Shown: in pieces, positions 54,702 to 63,930 of the stretch
Layout: each line of letters opens with the position of its first letter
How positions within the stretch are numbered: position 1 is the first letter of the stretch
From: Pseudogulbenkiania subflava DSM 22618
GTDB lineage: Bacteria > Pseudomonadota > Gammaproteobacteria > Burkholderiales > Chromobacteriaceae
Assembly (NCBI RefSeq): GCF_900177275.1
Contig: NZ_FXAG01000022.1
Span: 16,455 to 80,454, forward strand
DNA: 64,000 bases
Direction of reading: 5' to 3'
Notes under the pieces: model-generated
The model's input: the letters and a program-made list of their open reading frames with translations, nothing else
What the model was told of the DNA's origin: nothing
Databases searched by the model: none
Made by a program: the position numbers and the translations under genes

Positions 54702-56138
54702 ATGGATACCCTTACCCAAAAGCGCGCGGTGAACACGGGCCGCGCCACCGGCCCTTCCACCGCCTACGACCCGGCCTACGACCCGCTGGTCGCCAGCACC
54801 CCGGGCCAGGGCCGCGATTACGCCCCGACCTACTGGATCGGTACCGCCGGCGACCCGCCGCCCGATGACGGCCCGATCACCCACGACATCGACGTCGACG
54901 TCGCCATCATCGGCTCCGGCTTCACCGGCCTCACCACCGCGATCTTCCTCGCCCAGGAATACGGCATCAAGGCCACCGTGCTCGAGGCCAACCGCGTCAG
55001 CTGGGGCTGCAGCACCCGCAACGGCGGCCAGGCCCAATGCGCCTCGGGCCGTCTCAAGCGCTCGCAATGGATCGCCCGCTACGGCCTCGACACCGCGCTG
55101 CGCATGCACGAGGAAGTCTGCGCCGGCATGGAAACCTTCAAGGACCTGATCAAGGACATCGACTGCGACCCGCAGCCGGGCGGCCACCTCTACATCGCCC
55201 ACCGGCCCAAGGCCATGCCGGCGCTGGAGAAGGAAGCCAAGATCCTGCGCGAGGTGTTCAACTACGACGCCCGCATCCTCGACGCCGACACCGTCAAGCG
55301 TGAATACGTCGACGACAAGGAAGCCGCCGGCGCCATGCACGAGCCGGAAGGGATCGGCATCCACGCCGGCAAGCTCGCCTTCGGCTACCTGAAGAAGGCG
55401 CGCGCGCTCGGCGCCAAGGTGCACCCCTCGAGCCCGGTCATGGGCTGGGAGACCCGCAACGGCGTGCATTACCTCAAGACGCCGGGCGGCATCGTACGGG
55501 CCCGCGCCGTCGGCATCGCCACCGGCGGCTACACCTCGCAGGGGCTGCATCCGCAGCTGAAAAACCGCCTGCTGCCGATCCTGTCCAACTCGATCGTCAC
55601 CCGTCCGCTGACGCAAGCCGAGATCGATGCCTGCAACTTCCGCACCACGCAGGTCATCACCGACACCCGCATCCTGCGCCACTACTACCGCCTGATGCCG
55701 GATGGCCGGGTACAGATCGGCAGCCGCAGCGCCATCACCGGCAACGATGCGCCCGAGGACAAGTACAAGCAGTTCCTGATCCGTGACCTGCACCGCAAGT
55801 TTCCCGCGCTGGAAGGCATCCAGATCGACTACTCCTGGTGGGGCTGGGTCGACGTCAGCCACGACATGATGCCACGCATCTACCAGCCGGACCCGAAGCA
55901 GACGATCTACTACGCCCTCGGCTACGGCGGCAACGGTGTCATGTACTCGGCGCAGGCCGGCCGCCGCCTGGCCGCCAGCATCGCCGGCAAGAGCACCCCG
56001 GAGCTGCCGATCTTCCGCTCCAAGCTGCCGTTCCCGAACGTGCGCGAAGTGGTGGAATCGGAACTGTTCGCCCCCTTCCGCCGCTTCGGCCAATGGTGGC
56101 TGTACCGCTGGTATCACCTCAAGGACGAAGTCATCTAG
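54702..56138 (+). CDS. tauY: taurine dehydrogenase large subunit (TauY), FAD oxidoreductase
   Basis: This 478-residue flavoprotein of the DAO family has the FAD motif VAIIGSGFTGLTTAIFLAQE near residue 67 and the C-terminal ALGYGGNGVMYSAQAGRRLA. It resembles gamma-glutamylputrescine oxidase-type amine oxidases. Between TauX and TauABC it should oxidise taurine to sulfoacetaldehyde and ammonia, passing electrons to a cytochrome. The ATG has GAGGAG upstream. No signal peptide is seen, so it acts in the cytoplasm. Function rests on locus context and family. Confidence 0.83.
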   Translation: MDTLTQKRAVNTGRATGPSTAYDPAYDPLVASTPGQGRDYAPTYWIGTAGDPPPDDGPITHDIDVDVAIIGSGFTGLTTAIFLAQEYGIKATVLEANRVSWGCSTRNGGQAQCASGRLKRSQWIARYGLDTALRMHEEVCAGMETFKDLIKDIDCDPQPGGHLYIAHRPKAMPALEKEAKILREVFNYDARILDADTVKREYVDDKEAAGAMHEPEGIGIHAGKLAFGYLKKARALGAKVHPSSPVMGWETRNGVHYLKTPGGIVRARAVGIATGGYTSQGLHPQLKNRLLPILSNSIVTRPLTQAEIDACNFRTTQVITDTRILRHYYRLMPDGRVQIGSRSAITGNDAPEDKYKQFLIRDLHRKFPALEGIQIDYSWWGWVDVSHDMMPRIYQPDPKQTIYYALGYGGNGVMYSAQAGRRLAASIAGKSTPELPIFRSKLPFPNVREVVESELFAPFRRFGQWWLYRWYHLKDEVI

Positions 56139-56153
56139 GCGCCATTCGCCGAT

Positions 56154-56173
56154 CGCCCGGCCCCTGCCGGGCG
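56154..56173 (+). terminator. hairpin after tauY
   Basis: CGCCCGG/CCGGGCG, 7-bp stem with loop CCCCTG, 16 bases after the tauY stop. There is no T run, so termination would be weak or Rho-dependent. Confidence 0.45.
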
Positions 56174-56182
56174 CCTGACCGC

Positions 56183-56260
56183 CGCCACGTCTCAGGCGAG
56201 ACGTGGCGCCCAGTAAAGAAAGGAGTACGCCCCATGGCGGCATCGAGCTGATTCGATGCC
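56183..56260. other. structured leader between tauY and tauA
   Basis: An 11-bp perfect stem CGCCACGTCTC/GAGACGTGGCG (56183-56208, loop AGGC) is followed by AAAGGAG (a strong ribosome site) and the five-codon frame MAASS (56234-56251). A second hairpin GGCATCGA/TCGATGCC (56239-56260) covers its stop. This looks like a leader-peptide or attenuator device, or a degraded gene start. Confidence 0.4.
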
Positions 56261-56279
56261 CGACAAACACTGTCAGATC

Positions 56280-56326
56280 GGCCTTACTGAATCGCCCTGC
56301 TGCAATCCATATGGCATATAAATGCC
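56280..56326 (+). promoter_or_regulatory. tauA promoter region
   Basis: GGCCTTACTGAATCGCCCT (56280-56298) repeats the tauX element. TTACTG with CATATG after 18 bp is a possible -35/-10. Just downstream GGCATATAAATGCC (56313-56326) is a short palindrome. Confidence 0.45.
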
Positions 56327-56364
56327 GGTAAATATAATAATTTCTTATTACGATGGAGAAAGAC

Positions 56365-57396
56365 ATGTACGGAGCACGCAGTTTCAAGAAGGTTCTCACG
56401 TTGTCGGCAACCCTGCTCGCGCTCGGCGCCGGCGGCATGGCACACGCCGAACAGAAGGAAGTCACCATCGCCTATCAGCAGATCGCCGGTCCGTTGCTGA
56501 CCGTGATCGCCGATGGCTCGGCCGAAAAAGCCACCGGTTACAAGATCAACTGGCGCCAGTTCGAATCGGGCGCCAAGGTCGGAACCGCCATGGCGTCGGG
56601 TGACGTACAGATCGGCGTGATCGGGTCCAGCCCGCTCGCCGCCGCCGTAAGCCGCGGCCTGCCGCTGCAGTTGTTCTGGATTCTCGACGACATCAACGAA
56701 GCCGAAGCCATGGTAGTGCGCAACGGTTCCGGCATCACCAAGCCGGCCGACCTCAAGGGCAAGAAACTCGGCGTTCCTTTTGTCTCCACCACCCACTTCC
56801 ACACCATGTTCGCGCTCAACCTCTGGGGCATCAAACCGAGCGAACTGGAAATCCTCAACATGCAGCCCAACCAGATCGCCGCGGCGTGGGAGCGCGGCGA
56901 CATCGACGCGGCCTACGTCTGGGACCCGGCACTGGCGCGCATCAAGCAGAGCGGCAAGGTGCTGATCACCTCCGGTGAGCTGTCCAAGAAAGGCAAGGCC
57001 ACCTTCGACGGCATCGCGGTGAGCCGCGCCTGGGCCGACGCCAACCCGGCCTTCATGGCGAGCTTCACCAAGGCCATCGCCAACGCCGACGCCGCTTTCC
57101 GTGCCAACCCGCAAGCCTGGGGCACCGACTCCGCCCAGGCCAAGACCATGGCCAAGATGCTGGGCGGCACCTCCAAAGACGCGGCCGACGCGATCAAGCT
57201 CTACGCCTATCCGACCCTCCAACAACAGATCTCCCCCGCCTGGCTTGGTGGCGGCAAGACCGGCGGTGCCGTAAAGGCACTCAAGGCGACGGCTGAATTC
57301 CTCAAGGAGCAGAAGCGCATCGACGCGCTGGCCCCGGACTACAGCGCCTTCGTCACCTCGAAGTACGCCGAAGCCGCACTCAAGCAAAAACAATAA
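56365..57396 (+). CDS. tauA: taurine ABC transporter, substrate-binding protein
   Basis: This 343-residue periplasmic protein has a signal peptide (cleavage after MAHA, residue 30) and the NMT1/TauA-type fold with VTIAYQQIAGPLLTVIADGS, the aliphatic-sulfonate family region VQIGVIGSSPLAAAVSRGLP and AAWERGDIDAAYVWDPALA. It captures taurine for TauBC. The start is set at ATG 56365 with GGAG 7 bases upstream; an ATG four codons earlier overlaps that site. Confidence 0.92.
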   Translation: MYGARSFKKVLTLSATLLALGAGGMAHAEQKEVTIAYQQIAGPLLTVIADGSAEKATGYKINWRQFESGAKVGTAMASGDVQIGVIGSSPLAAAVSRGLPLQLFWILDDINEAEAMVVRNGSGITKPADLKGKKLGVPFVSTTHFHTMFALNLWGIKPSELEILNMQPNQIAAAWERGDIDAAYVWDPALARIKQSGKVLITSGELSKKGKATFDGIAVSRAWADANPAFMASFTKAIANADAAFRANPQAWGTDSAQAKTMAKMLGGTSKDAADAIKLYAYPTLQQQISPAWLGGGKTGGAVKALKATAEFLKEQKRIDALAPDYSAFVTSKYAEAALKQKQ

Positions 57397-57483
57397 GCGC
57401 ACGGCACGGGACGCCCGGGCCGAGGCACCGTACCGGCCCGGGCAGCATCCCAAAGCACCGAACCAGATCTGAGGAGAACTCTC

Positions 57484-58296
57484 ATGCAAGAGCTTAACGT
57501 CAGCAATGTCAGCGTGCGCTACCCGGGTCGGCGCCCGGGCGAGCAGGTCCATGCGCTCGACAACATCAACCTCTCCATCAAGAGCGGCGACTTCGTGGTG
57601 GCACTGGGTGCGTCCGGTTGCGGCAAGACCACCTTGCTGAGCCTGATGGCGGGCTTCATCTCCCCCTCCGAAGGGAGCATCACGCTCGGCGGCAACAAGG
57701 TCATGGGCCCGGGTTCTGACCGCGGCGTCGTGTTTCAGAAACACGCCCTGCTGCCTTGGCTCAACGTGATGGAAAACACCGAATTCGGCCTCAAGCTGCA
57801 AGGCGTGAGCAAGGAAAAACGGCGTGCGCTGGCCGCCAAGAACCTGGCACTGGTGGGCCTGCAGGACTTCCACAGCCACATGATCTACCAGCTCTCCGGC
57901 GGCATGCAGCAGCGCGTGGGCATCGCCCGGGCGCTCACCTGCAACCCGGCCATGCTGCTGATGGACGAGCCGATGGCGGCACTGGACGCCCTCACCCGCG
58001 AAACCATCCAGGAGTTGCTGCTCGATGTCTGGCAGGAAACGCAGAAGATGTTCTTCTTCATCACGCACAGCGTCGAAGAAGCCCTGTTCCTCGCCAGCCG
58101 GCTGATCGTCATGTCGCCGCGCCCGGGCCGCATCACCCACACCTACGAGCTCGACTTCAACCGTCGCTTCCTGGAGTGCCGCGACGCCAGGACGATCAAG
58201 TCCAGCCCCGACTTCATCAAGATGCGTGAAACCGTGCTTGGCATCATTTATGGCGACGAGCGCGCCGCCGAAGCGAAAGAGGTGTCCCATGTCTAA
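57484..58296 (+). CDS. tauB: taurine ABC transporter, ATP-binding protein
   Basis: This 270-residue ABC ATPase has Walker [10 protein letters not shown] near residue 42, the Q-loop [10 protein letters not shown], the signature [14 protein letters not shown] near 138 and Walker [12 protein letters not shown]. It matches the SsuB/TauB family of nitrate/sulfonate importers. TGAGGAGAAC precedes the ATG. Its stop overlaps tauC by 8 bases. Confidence 0.94.
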   Translation: MQELNVSNVSVRYPGRRPGEQVHALDNINLSIKSGDFVVALGASGCGKTTLLSLMAGFISPSEGSITLGGNKVMGPGSDRGVVFQKHALLPWLNVMENTEFGLKLQGVSKEKRRALAAKNLALVGLQDFHSHMIYQLSGGMQQRVGIARALTCNPAMLLMDEPMAALDALTRETIQELLLDVWQETQKMFFFITHSVEEALFLASRLIVMSPRPGRITHTYELDFNRRFLECRDARTIKSSPDFIKMRETVLGIIYGDERAAEAKEVSHV

Positions 58297-59212
58297 GAAA
58301 CACGACCCGAAAGTCTCTCTCGGCCGTCAGCGCGGTTCGATCTCGCTGAGCAGCCATCCAGCCAAGCACCACGACGGTCCAAGCATGTTATCGAAACTGT
58401 TCAGCAAGAAATCGGTGCGCCCCGGCGAGCAATTCGGCGCCCCCGGCCAGGGCAGCAGCGGTCTCATCAGCTTCGTCACCGTCGCCCTGCTGTTCTCGCT
58501 GTGGGTGCTGGTGACCGCCACCGGCTGGGTGTCCCCGCTGTTCCTGCCGTCGCCGCAAGCGGTGTACGACAAGTTCATTCTGGTGTCGACCGAGGGCTTC
58601 GCCAACGCCACCTTGCTCGAGCATACCCAGACCAGCCTGTACCGCGTGTTCGGTGCCTTTGCCCTGGCCTGCGTTACCGCCATCCCGATCGGCGTGCTGA
58701 TGGGGGTGAGCCGCGTGGCACGCGGTGTGTTCGATCCGCCGATCGAGTTCTACCGTCCGCTGCCGCCGCTCGCCTACCTGCCGATGGTCATCATCTGGTT
58801 CGGCATCGGCGAGTTCTCCAAGGTCTACCTGATCTTCCTCGCCATCTTCGCCCCGATGGCCATCTCGGCGCGTTCGGGTGTGCGTTCGGTGTCGATCGAG
58901 CAGATCCACGCCGCCTACTCGATGGGCGCCTCGCGCATGCAGGTAATCCGCCACGTCATCCTCAAGTCGGCACTGCCGGAAATCTTCACCGGCATGCGCA
59001 TCGGCATCGGGGTGGGCTGGACCACGCTGGTCGCCGGCGAAATGGTGGCCTCGACCCGTGGCCTCGGCTTCATGGTGCTCAACGCCGCCGAGTTTCTCGC
59101 CAGCGACGTGGTGATCATGGGCGTGATCGTGATCGGTCTGTTCGCCTTCACCTTCGACCTGCTGATGCGCTACCTGGAGCGCGTGCTGGTGCCCTGGAAA
59201 GGCAAGGTCTGA
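58289..59212 (+). CDS. tauC: taurine ABC transporter, permease
   Basis: This 307-residue permease has an unusually long N-terminal cytoplasmic stretch (about 50 residues, basic) and then six helices (about 65-295) with the EAA loop [20 protein letters not shown] near residue 222. It is the SsuC/TauC type. The ATG at 58289 overlaps the tauB end, so the operon tauABC is translationally coupled. No rho-independent terminator follows; the next gene starts 107 bases on. Confidence 0.93.
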   Translation: MSKKHDPKVSLGRQRGSISLSSHPAKHHDGPSMLSKLFSKKSVRPGEQFGAPGQGSSGLISFVTVALLFSLWVLVTATGWVSPLFLPSPQAVYDKFILVSTEGFANATLLEHTQTSLYRVFGAFALACVTAIPIGVLMGVSRVARGVFDPPIEFYRPLPPLAYLPMVIIWFGIGEFSKVYLIFLAIFAPMAISARSGVRSVSIEQIHAAYSMGASRMQVIRHVILKSALPEIFTGMRIGIGVGWTTLVAGEMVASTRGLGFMVLNAAEFLASDVVIMGVIVIGLFAFTFDLLMRYLERVLVPWKGKV

Positions 59213-59318
59213 CGGCTAGCCCGGCGCCGTAGCGCGCAGCTCGCAAATAGGCGTGGCCGTCTCCTCCCGGAGGCGGCCATGCTCCTTCCCCAACCACCCT
59301 CAACCCCACGGGAATACG

Positions 59319-59693
59319 ATGAAACGTTGGAATCTGGCAGCAAGCAGTCTGTTTTTTCTGATCACAGGCATGGCCTGGGCCGGCGATGCTCCGGTCGCCA
59401 AGACCCAGGGCGTGCTGACCGACACGCGCGGCATGACGCTCTACACCTTCGACAAGGACGTGGCCGGTAGCGGCAAGAGCGCCTGCAACGGTGAATGCCC
59501 CGCCATCTGGCCTCCGCTGCACGCGGATAATGCTGCCAGCGCGGCAGGCGAGCTGTCCGTCATCACCCGCGATGACGGCACCAGGCAATGGGCGTACAAG
59601 GGCAAGCCCCTGTATTACTTCGCGAAAGACCAGGCGGCAGGCGACACCCTGGGAGACAACGTCAAGAACGTCTGGCACCTGATCCGGGACTAA
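59319..59693 (+). CDS. secreted protein with Yx(FWY)xxD-type repeats (COG4315)
   Basis: This 124-residue protein has a signal peptide (MKRWNLAASSLFFLITGMAWA) and the motif pair LYTFDKDVAGSGKSACNGECPAIWPPL and LYYFAKDQAAGDT, which is characteristic of the PF03640 repeat family. The Cys pair in CNGEC is also conserved. Members are secreted proteins of unknown function. GGGAATACG precedes the ATG. It may be co-transcribed with the following beta-propeller gene (37 bases between). Confidence 0.82.
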   Translation: MKRWNLAASSLFFLITGMAWAGDAPVAKTQGVLTDTRGMTLYTFDKDVAGSGKSACNGECPAIWPPLHADNAASAAGELSVITRDDGTRQWAYKGKPLYYFAKDQAAGDTLGDNVKNVWHLIRD

Positions 59694-59730
59694 TCCGCCC
59701 CAGTCCCCCACCCGCGAAGAGACGATTCTC

Positions 59731-60708
59731 ATGCCCCAAGAAAAAAAACCTTACGCCGTATTGGCCGCCCTTTTGCTGACCGGGCTGGCGCACGCCGCGC
59801 CGGCTTTCGACGGCCAGATCCGCAACAACACCCTGGCCGTCAACCCAGCCGAAACCCTCGCCCTGGCCGCCAAGAGCGACAGCGACAAGGTCTACGTCTA
59901 CGATCTGCGCTCCGGCAAAATGCGGCAGGCGCTGGAAGGCTTCATCTCGCCCCGGAACATCCTGTTCTCGCCGGATGGCCAGTCCTTCTACATCTCGGAC
60001 AGCACCAAGGGCACCATCGAAAAATGGGACAGCGCCTCGCTGACGCGCTCCGCCTCCATGGCCGTCGGCCCCGGCGCCTTCGGCACCACGCTGAGCCGCG
60101 ACGGCTCGCGGCTGTTCGTCAACAACCAGGCCACGAGCACGGTCACCGCCTTCGACCCCGCCACGCTGCAACCGCTCGCCATCATGACGGGCTTTGCCCA
60201 ACCCCGGCAGGGCATCAAGCTCTCGGCGGACGACAAGGCGCTGTTCGTGACCAACTTCCTGGGCGACAAGATCAGCGTGGTCGACCCCACCGGCTACAAA
60301 ACCCTGGCCGAGATCGGCGGATTCAACAAGATCCGCGCCATCGCCATCTCCCACGACGGCAAGACGCTGTATGCCGCCAACAGCGGCAGCGACACGCTGG
60401 CCGAAGTGGATGTCGAGGGACGCTACGTGCGGCGCAACGTCAAGGTCGGCAGCGACCCTTACGGTGCGGCGCTGAGGCCGGACGGGCGTTTTCTGTATAG
60501 CGGCAACCTCAAGGGCAACTCCATGACGATCGTTTCCCTGCCGGACTTCAAGGTCGCCGGGGAAATCGGCGGGCTGCGCGGCCCGCGCCAGGCAATCTCG
60601 TTCAGCCACGACAGCCGCAAGGCCTGGGTGCTCAACGAGGATGTCAGCATTGCCGAAGTCGATCTGACTGCGCGACGGGTCACCCGTACATTGACCCCCG
60701 GCAGCTAA
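59731..60708 (+). CDS. YncE-like beta-propeller periplasmic protein
   Basis: This 325-residue protein has a signal peptide (cleavage after AHAA, about residue 23) and about seven short repeats of the YVTN/lactonase-like type, for example LFSPDGQSFYISDSTKGTI, TLSRDGSRLFVNNQATSTV, KTLYAANSGSDTLAEVD. It is a seven-bladed propeller as in YncE or lactonase-like proteins. No catalytic residues can be assigned. The ATG is preceded by GAAGAGA. Confidence 0.85.
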   Translation: MPQEKKPYAVLAALLLTGLAHAAPAFDGQIRNNTLAVNPAETLALAAKSDSDKVYVYDLRSGKMRQALEGFISPRNILFSPDGQSFYISDSTKGTIEKWDSASLTRSASMAVGPGAFGTTLSRDGSRLFVNNQATSTVTAFDPATLQPLAIMTGFAQPRQGIKLSADDKALFVTNFLGDKISVVDPTGYKTLAEIGGFNKIRAIAISHDGKTLYAANSGSDTLAEVDVEGRYVRRNVKVGSDPYGAALRPDGRFLYSGNLKGNSMTIVSLPDFKVAGEIGGLRGPRQAISFSHDSRKAWVLNEDVSIAEVDLTARRVTRTLTPGS

Positions 60709-61266
60709 GTGGCAAGCGGGGCATGGCGAGTGCACGCCCCGCCAGTCTCCGCCCAACCAGAGTGGGGCGATAGCGAAGCCGGCACCCGCAGGCAGCGCCC
60801 CGTTCCACACCGTCGCCGGAGCCGCCCGCACTCCCCCGTGGGCGGCTCCGGCATCTGTGCAGGAATTCACACCGATCCAGCGCGCTTTCGGTCGCTGATG
60901 CTGCCGCCCTCGTCCTCCTGACGCCCGGCCATCATCGGCTCGTCACAGCCGACCTGCCGCTGTCACGCTCAGACCCGGAACATCACCGCGCCAGCGAGGT
61001 CGGCGCACGGTTCCCCCTCTGTCAGCCTGCCCGGGTTTGAAAAGGTTGGCCGAAGAACACCACCACCCACCGCGAAACACCCCGGCAGTAAGGCGAAGGC
61101 GGCACGATGCTTTCTGGCCAGAACAAGCCAAGCGCGTTAGCATCCGTGTCGATAGCCGCCATCCCCCAAACACCGCGCCGCCACCATGCCCCACCCGGGG
61201 CCCCGAGCGTTGCCTCCGCGGGCGGGGATGTCGCCGGCACCTCGGCCGCCCTACAGAAAGAACGCA
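60709..61266. other. intergenic region upstream of chrA
   Basis: 558 bp. Short open frames exist but none has a ribosome site or a signal of its own. It contains one GGTTGGCCGAA copy (61044-61054). I see no clear promoter; the ends are GC-rich. Confidence 0.4.
61044..61054 (+). repeat. GGTTGGCCGAA repeat, intergenic
   Basis: AAAAGGTTGGCCGAAGAA; a single copy without inverted partner, far from either flanking gene end. Confidence 0.7.
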
Positions 61267-62628
61267 ATGACCCGCCGCCCACCTGAGACGCCATCCCCTG
61301 CCTTGGCGCCACCGCCCGTCGGCTTCTGGGAAGCTTTTCGCTTCTGGCTCAAACTCGGCTTCATCAGCTTCGGCGGCCCGGCCGGCCAGATTGCGATCAT
61401 GCACAGCGAACTGGTCGAACGCCGCCGCTGGATCAGCGAAAAACGTTTCCTGCACGCCCTCAATTACTGCATGGTGCTGCCCGGCCCGGAGGCGCAACAG
61501 TTGGCAACCTATATCGGCTGGCTGATGCACCGCAGCTGGGGAGGCATCGTCGCCGGCGCGCTGTTCGTGCTGCCCTCGCTGTTCGTGCTGATTGGGCTAT
61601 CCTGGCTGTACGTGGCCTTCGGCAACGTTCCGCTGGTCGCCGGGCTGTTCTATGGCATCAAGCCCGCCGTCACCGCCATCGTGGTCCAGGCGGCGCATCG
61701 TATCGGCTCGCGCGCACTCAAGAACAACGTTCTGTGGGCGATTGCCGCCGCGTCGTTCATCGCCATCTTCGCGCTCAACGCGCCGTTCCCGCTGATTGTC
61801 CTGGGGGCAGCCCTGCTTGGCTATGTCGGTGGACGCGTGGCACCGGCCACCTTCAAGGTCGGCGGGGGCCACGGCAAGGTCAAGGACGGCTACGGTCCGG
61901 CGTTGATCGACGACGACACCCCGACACCCGCGCACGCCCGCTTCCGCTGGGCGCAGTTGACGCGCATCGGCGCGATCGGCTTGGCACTGTGGCTGGTTCC
62001 GCTCGCACTGCTCACGATGACGTTCGGTTGGCAGGGCGTGTTCACCCAGATGGGCTGGTTTTTCTCGAAGGCGGCGCTTCTGACCTTCGGCGGTGCCTAC
62101 GCCGTGCTGCCCTACGTCTACCAGGGCGCGGTCGACCATTACGGCTGGCTCACCGCAACGCAGATGATCGACGGCTTGGCGCTTGGCGAAACCACCCCCG
62201 GCCCGTTGATCATGGTGGTGACCTTCGTCGGTTTCGTCGGAGCCTACCTCAAGGCGCTAACCGGGCCCGAGCTGCCGTTCCTCGCCGGTGCCTTCGCCGC
62301 CACCTTGGTGACCTGGTTCACCTTCCTGCCGTCGTTCGTGTTCATTCTCGCCGGCGGCCCGCTGGTCGAATCGACGCACGGCGACATCAAGTTCACGGCT
62401 CCGCTGACCGCCATCACCGCCGCAGTGGTCGGCGTCATCTTCAACCTGGCGCTGTTCTTCGGCTACCACGTCCTGTGGCCGACGGGCATTTCCGGCCATT
62501 TCGACTGGCCATCCGCCCTGATCGCCCTGGCGGCGACCGTCGCCCTGTTCCGCTTCAAGCGCAATGTCATCCAGGTGATCGCTGCCTGTGCGGTGGTCGG
62601 CCTGCTGGTAAAGACCCTATTGTCCTAG
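61267..62628 (+). CDS. chrA: chromate transporter, long (bidomain) ChrA
   Basis: This 453-residue protein has two homologous CHR domains, each with the start FRFWLKLGFISFGGPAGQIAIMH (near residue 20) or FFSKAALLTFGGAYAVLPYVYQ (near 265), and typical motifs LPGPEAQQLATYIGW and ALGETTPGPLIMVVTF. The double length is that of LCHR proteins, which export chromate in resistant strains; relatives without that phenotype exist. The ATG at 61267 is preceded by AGAAAGAACG. No chrB is visible. Confidence 0.92.
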   Translation: MTRRPPETPSPALAPPPVGFWEAFRFWLKLGFISFGGPAGQIAIMHSELVERRRWISEKRFLHALNYCMVLPGPEAQQLATYIGWLMHRSWGGIVAGALFVLPSLFVLIGLSWLYVAFGNVPLVAGLFYGIKPAVTAIVVQAAHRIGSRALKNNVLWAIAAASFIAIFALNAPFPLIVLGAALLGYVGGRVAPATFKVGGGHGKVKDGYGPALIDDDTPTPAHARFRWAQLTRIGAIGLALWLVPLALLTMTFGWQGVFTQMGWFFSKAALLTFGGAYAVLPYVYQGAVDHYGWLTATQMIDGLALGETTPGPLIMVVTFVGFVGAYLKALTGPELPFLAGAFAATLVTWFTFLPSFVFILAGGPLVESTHGDIKFTAPLTAITAAVVGVIFNLALFFGYHVLWPTGISGHFDWPSALIALAATVALFRFKRNVIQVIAACAVVGLLVKTLLS

Positions 62629-62636
62629 CCAACCCC

Positions 62637-62664
62637 CATCCCGCGCCAACAGCGCCGCGGGATG
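62637..62664 (+). terminator. hairpin after chrA
   Basis: CATCCCGCG (62637-62645) and CGCGGGATG (62656-62664) form a 9-bp stem 8 bases after the chrA stop. No T run follows. Confidence 0.5.
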
Positions 62665-62785
62665 GGCGCCGCCGAATGATTTGACCTAGCAGTTGGCTCG
62701 GCCAAGCCTGCCCGCCACGCACCAAGCGGCAACAGCTCCTCCGATTTTCCCTTGAGGCAATACCGCACCCCAGGGCGGAAGCACG

Positions 62786-63583
62786 CTACCCCCCGAAGGC
62801 GGTCTTCCTCAGCAACAGCTGTTCCACCAGTGCGCCTTCATCAAGTTGCAGCAGCTTGGGACAGCTCGAGCACAGCACACGTTCCCCCGGCAGACGGTCA
62901 CGCAGGCAGCAGAGTCGGCGGAGCCGCAAGGGAGAAGACAAGGGCGCAGGGGGAAAGGCATGGTAGTGCACCACGCGGTACAGCGGGTTGGCCAAGCCGG
63001 TATCGAAAAACGACCGTTGCCCGAACAGATAGTCGGCGTCGGCTCGTGCCTCCTCGCTCGCAAACCCGGTCGACAGGGCATATTCGAGACTATTGCCTAC
63101 CGTGCTCCACAGCACACGCGGCGACAGACTGACCGAGGCCGCCATCATGTCGATGAATGGCAGCAGATGATCGACGCACAAGGAGCGATAACGCTCCGCC
63201 GGTGCATCGGTCTCATCCCCCAACGCCTCGCACGGTAAGCACAGCGCCTGCGGCAAGCCATCACGCAGCAGCAGTGTGCAATCGGCCAGCGCCATCCTGA
63301 GAGGTCGACGCAACACCCGCGCGGCGACCAAGGCCGGGGGCAACAACAGGTTCAGATAGCGCCCGCACCACTGCGACAACAAGGCCTGGTCGCTCCCCCC
63401 TCCGTGGTGCCGGCGCAGTGCGCTCAGCAACACATCACGGTGTTCGGCCAACCTTGATGCCCGAACAGCGATCCCGCTCACGTCCTCAGGCAACCCCAGG
63501 TGCAGATGCCGGCAATACGGCGCATACGCAGGCGGCGCCAACTCGGCAAAGCAGCGAGATAACGGTTTCTCTGTGCTATTCAT
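62786..63583 (-). CDS. siderophore-iron reductase, FhuF family
   Basis: This 265-residue protein has the C-terminal iron-sulfur motif CCLRDRLPGERVLCSSC (CCx10Cx2C) of FhuF, which reduces ferric siderophores with a [2Fe-2S] cluster. The N-terminal region YAPYCRHLHLGLPEDV and the middle LLPPALVAARVLRRPL resemble FhuF-like reductases. GGGGAGAG precedes the ATG. The gene is alone, without a siderophore receptor nearby. Confidence 0.87.
   Translation of the reverse strand: MNSTEKPLSRCFAELAPPAYAPYCRHLHLGLPEDVSGIAVRASRLAEHRDVLLSALRRHHGGGSDQALLSQWCGRYLNLLLPPALVAARVLRRPLRMALADCTLLLRDGLPQALCLPCEALGDETDAPAERYRSLCVDHLLPFIDMMAASVSLSPRVLWSTVGNSLEYALSTGFASEEARADADYLFGQRSFFDTGLANPLYRVVHYHAFPPAPLSSPLRLRRLCCLRDRLPGERVLCSSCPKLLQLDEGALVEQLLLRKTAFGG
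63443..63453 (-). repeat. GGTTGGCCGAA repeat (minus strand) within the FhuF-like gene
   Basis: TTCGGCCAACC on the plus strand, AAGGTTGGCCGAA on the coding strand. Confidence 0.6.
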
Positions 63584-63770
63584 CCACTCTCCCCGGACAC
63601 AGCCTCAGCACAGCCCACAAGACAGGAACAGAATCATGACCGTACCACAGGCCGTTTGGGGCACAGCGAGCTTACCCTCAGTGCCCCTCCAGTATTGGTT
63701 CGGCAGAGCAATCCAGCACCATTTGGGTGCACCTCATAGGTGCGGCACCCCTACATGATTTACCCGGCCC
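63584..63770. other. gap between the FhuF-like gene and the rRNA terminator
   Basis: No gene recognised. It should contain the FhuF-like promoter (minus strand). A weak inverted repeat (GGGTGCACCT/AGGTGCGGCACCC) lies near 63724-63750. Confidence 0.35.
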
Positions 63771-63805
63771 AAAGCAAAAAGCCCAGCTCGTAGTGAGCTG
63801 GGCTT
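63771..63805 (-). terminator. rRNA operon terminator
   Basis: On the minus strand AAGCCCAGCTC/GAGCTGGGCTT (11-bp stem, loop ACTAC) then TTTGCTTTG, 13 bases after the 5S gene. Confidence 0.9.
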
Positions 63806-63817
63806 TCTTGAGGGGAG

Positions 63818-63930
63818 TCTGGCGGTGTCCTACTTTCACACGGCAAGGCCGCACTATCATCGGCGCTAAGGCGTTTCACGGTCCTGTTCGGGATGGGAAG
63901 GGGTGGGACCACCTCGCTAAGGCCGCCAGA
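63818..63930 (-). rRNA. rrf: 5S ribosomal RNA
   Basis: On the minus strand the sequence from TCTGGCGGCC to CGCCAGA contains the 5S hallmarks CCCACCCCTTCCCATCCCGA, CGCCGATGATAG and AGTAGGACACCGCC, with ends that pair as the terminal helix. The exact ends may differ by a few bases. The rest to 64000 is the 23S-5S spacer, with a small hairpin GGAAGCC/GGCTTCC near 63961-63979; no 23S end is visible. Confidence 0.95.

Noticed and set aside
60709..60921. Possible 70-codon gene after the beta-propeller
   Set aside because: It has no ATG with a ribosome site and ends in low-complexity Arg/Pro/Ser, typical of GC-rich non-coding frames.
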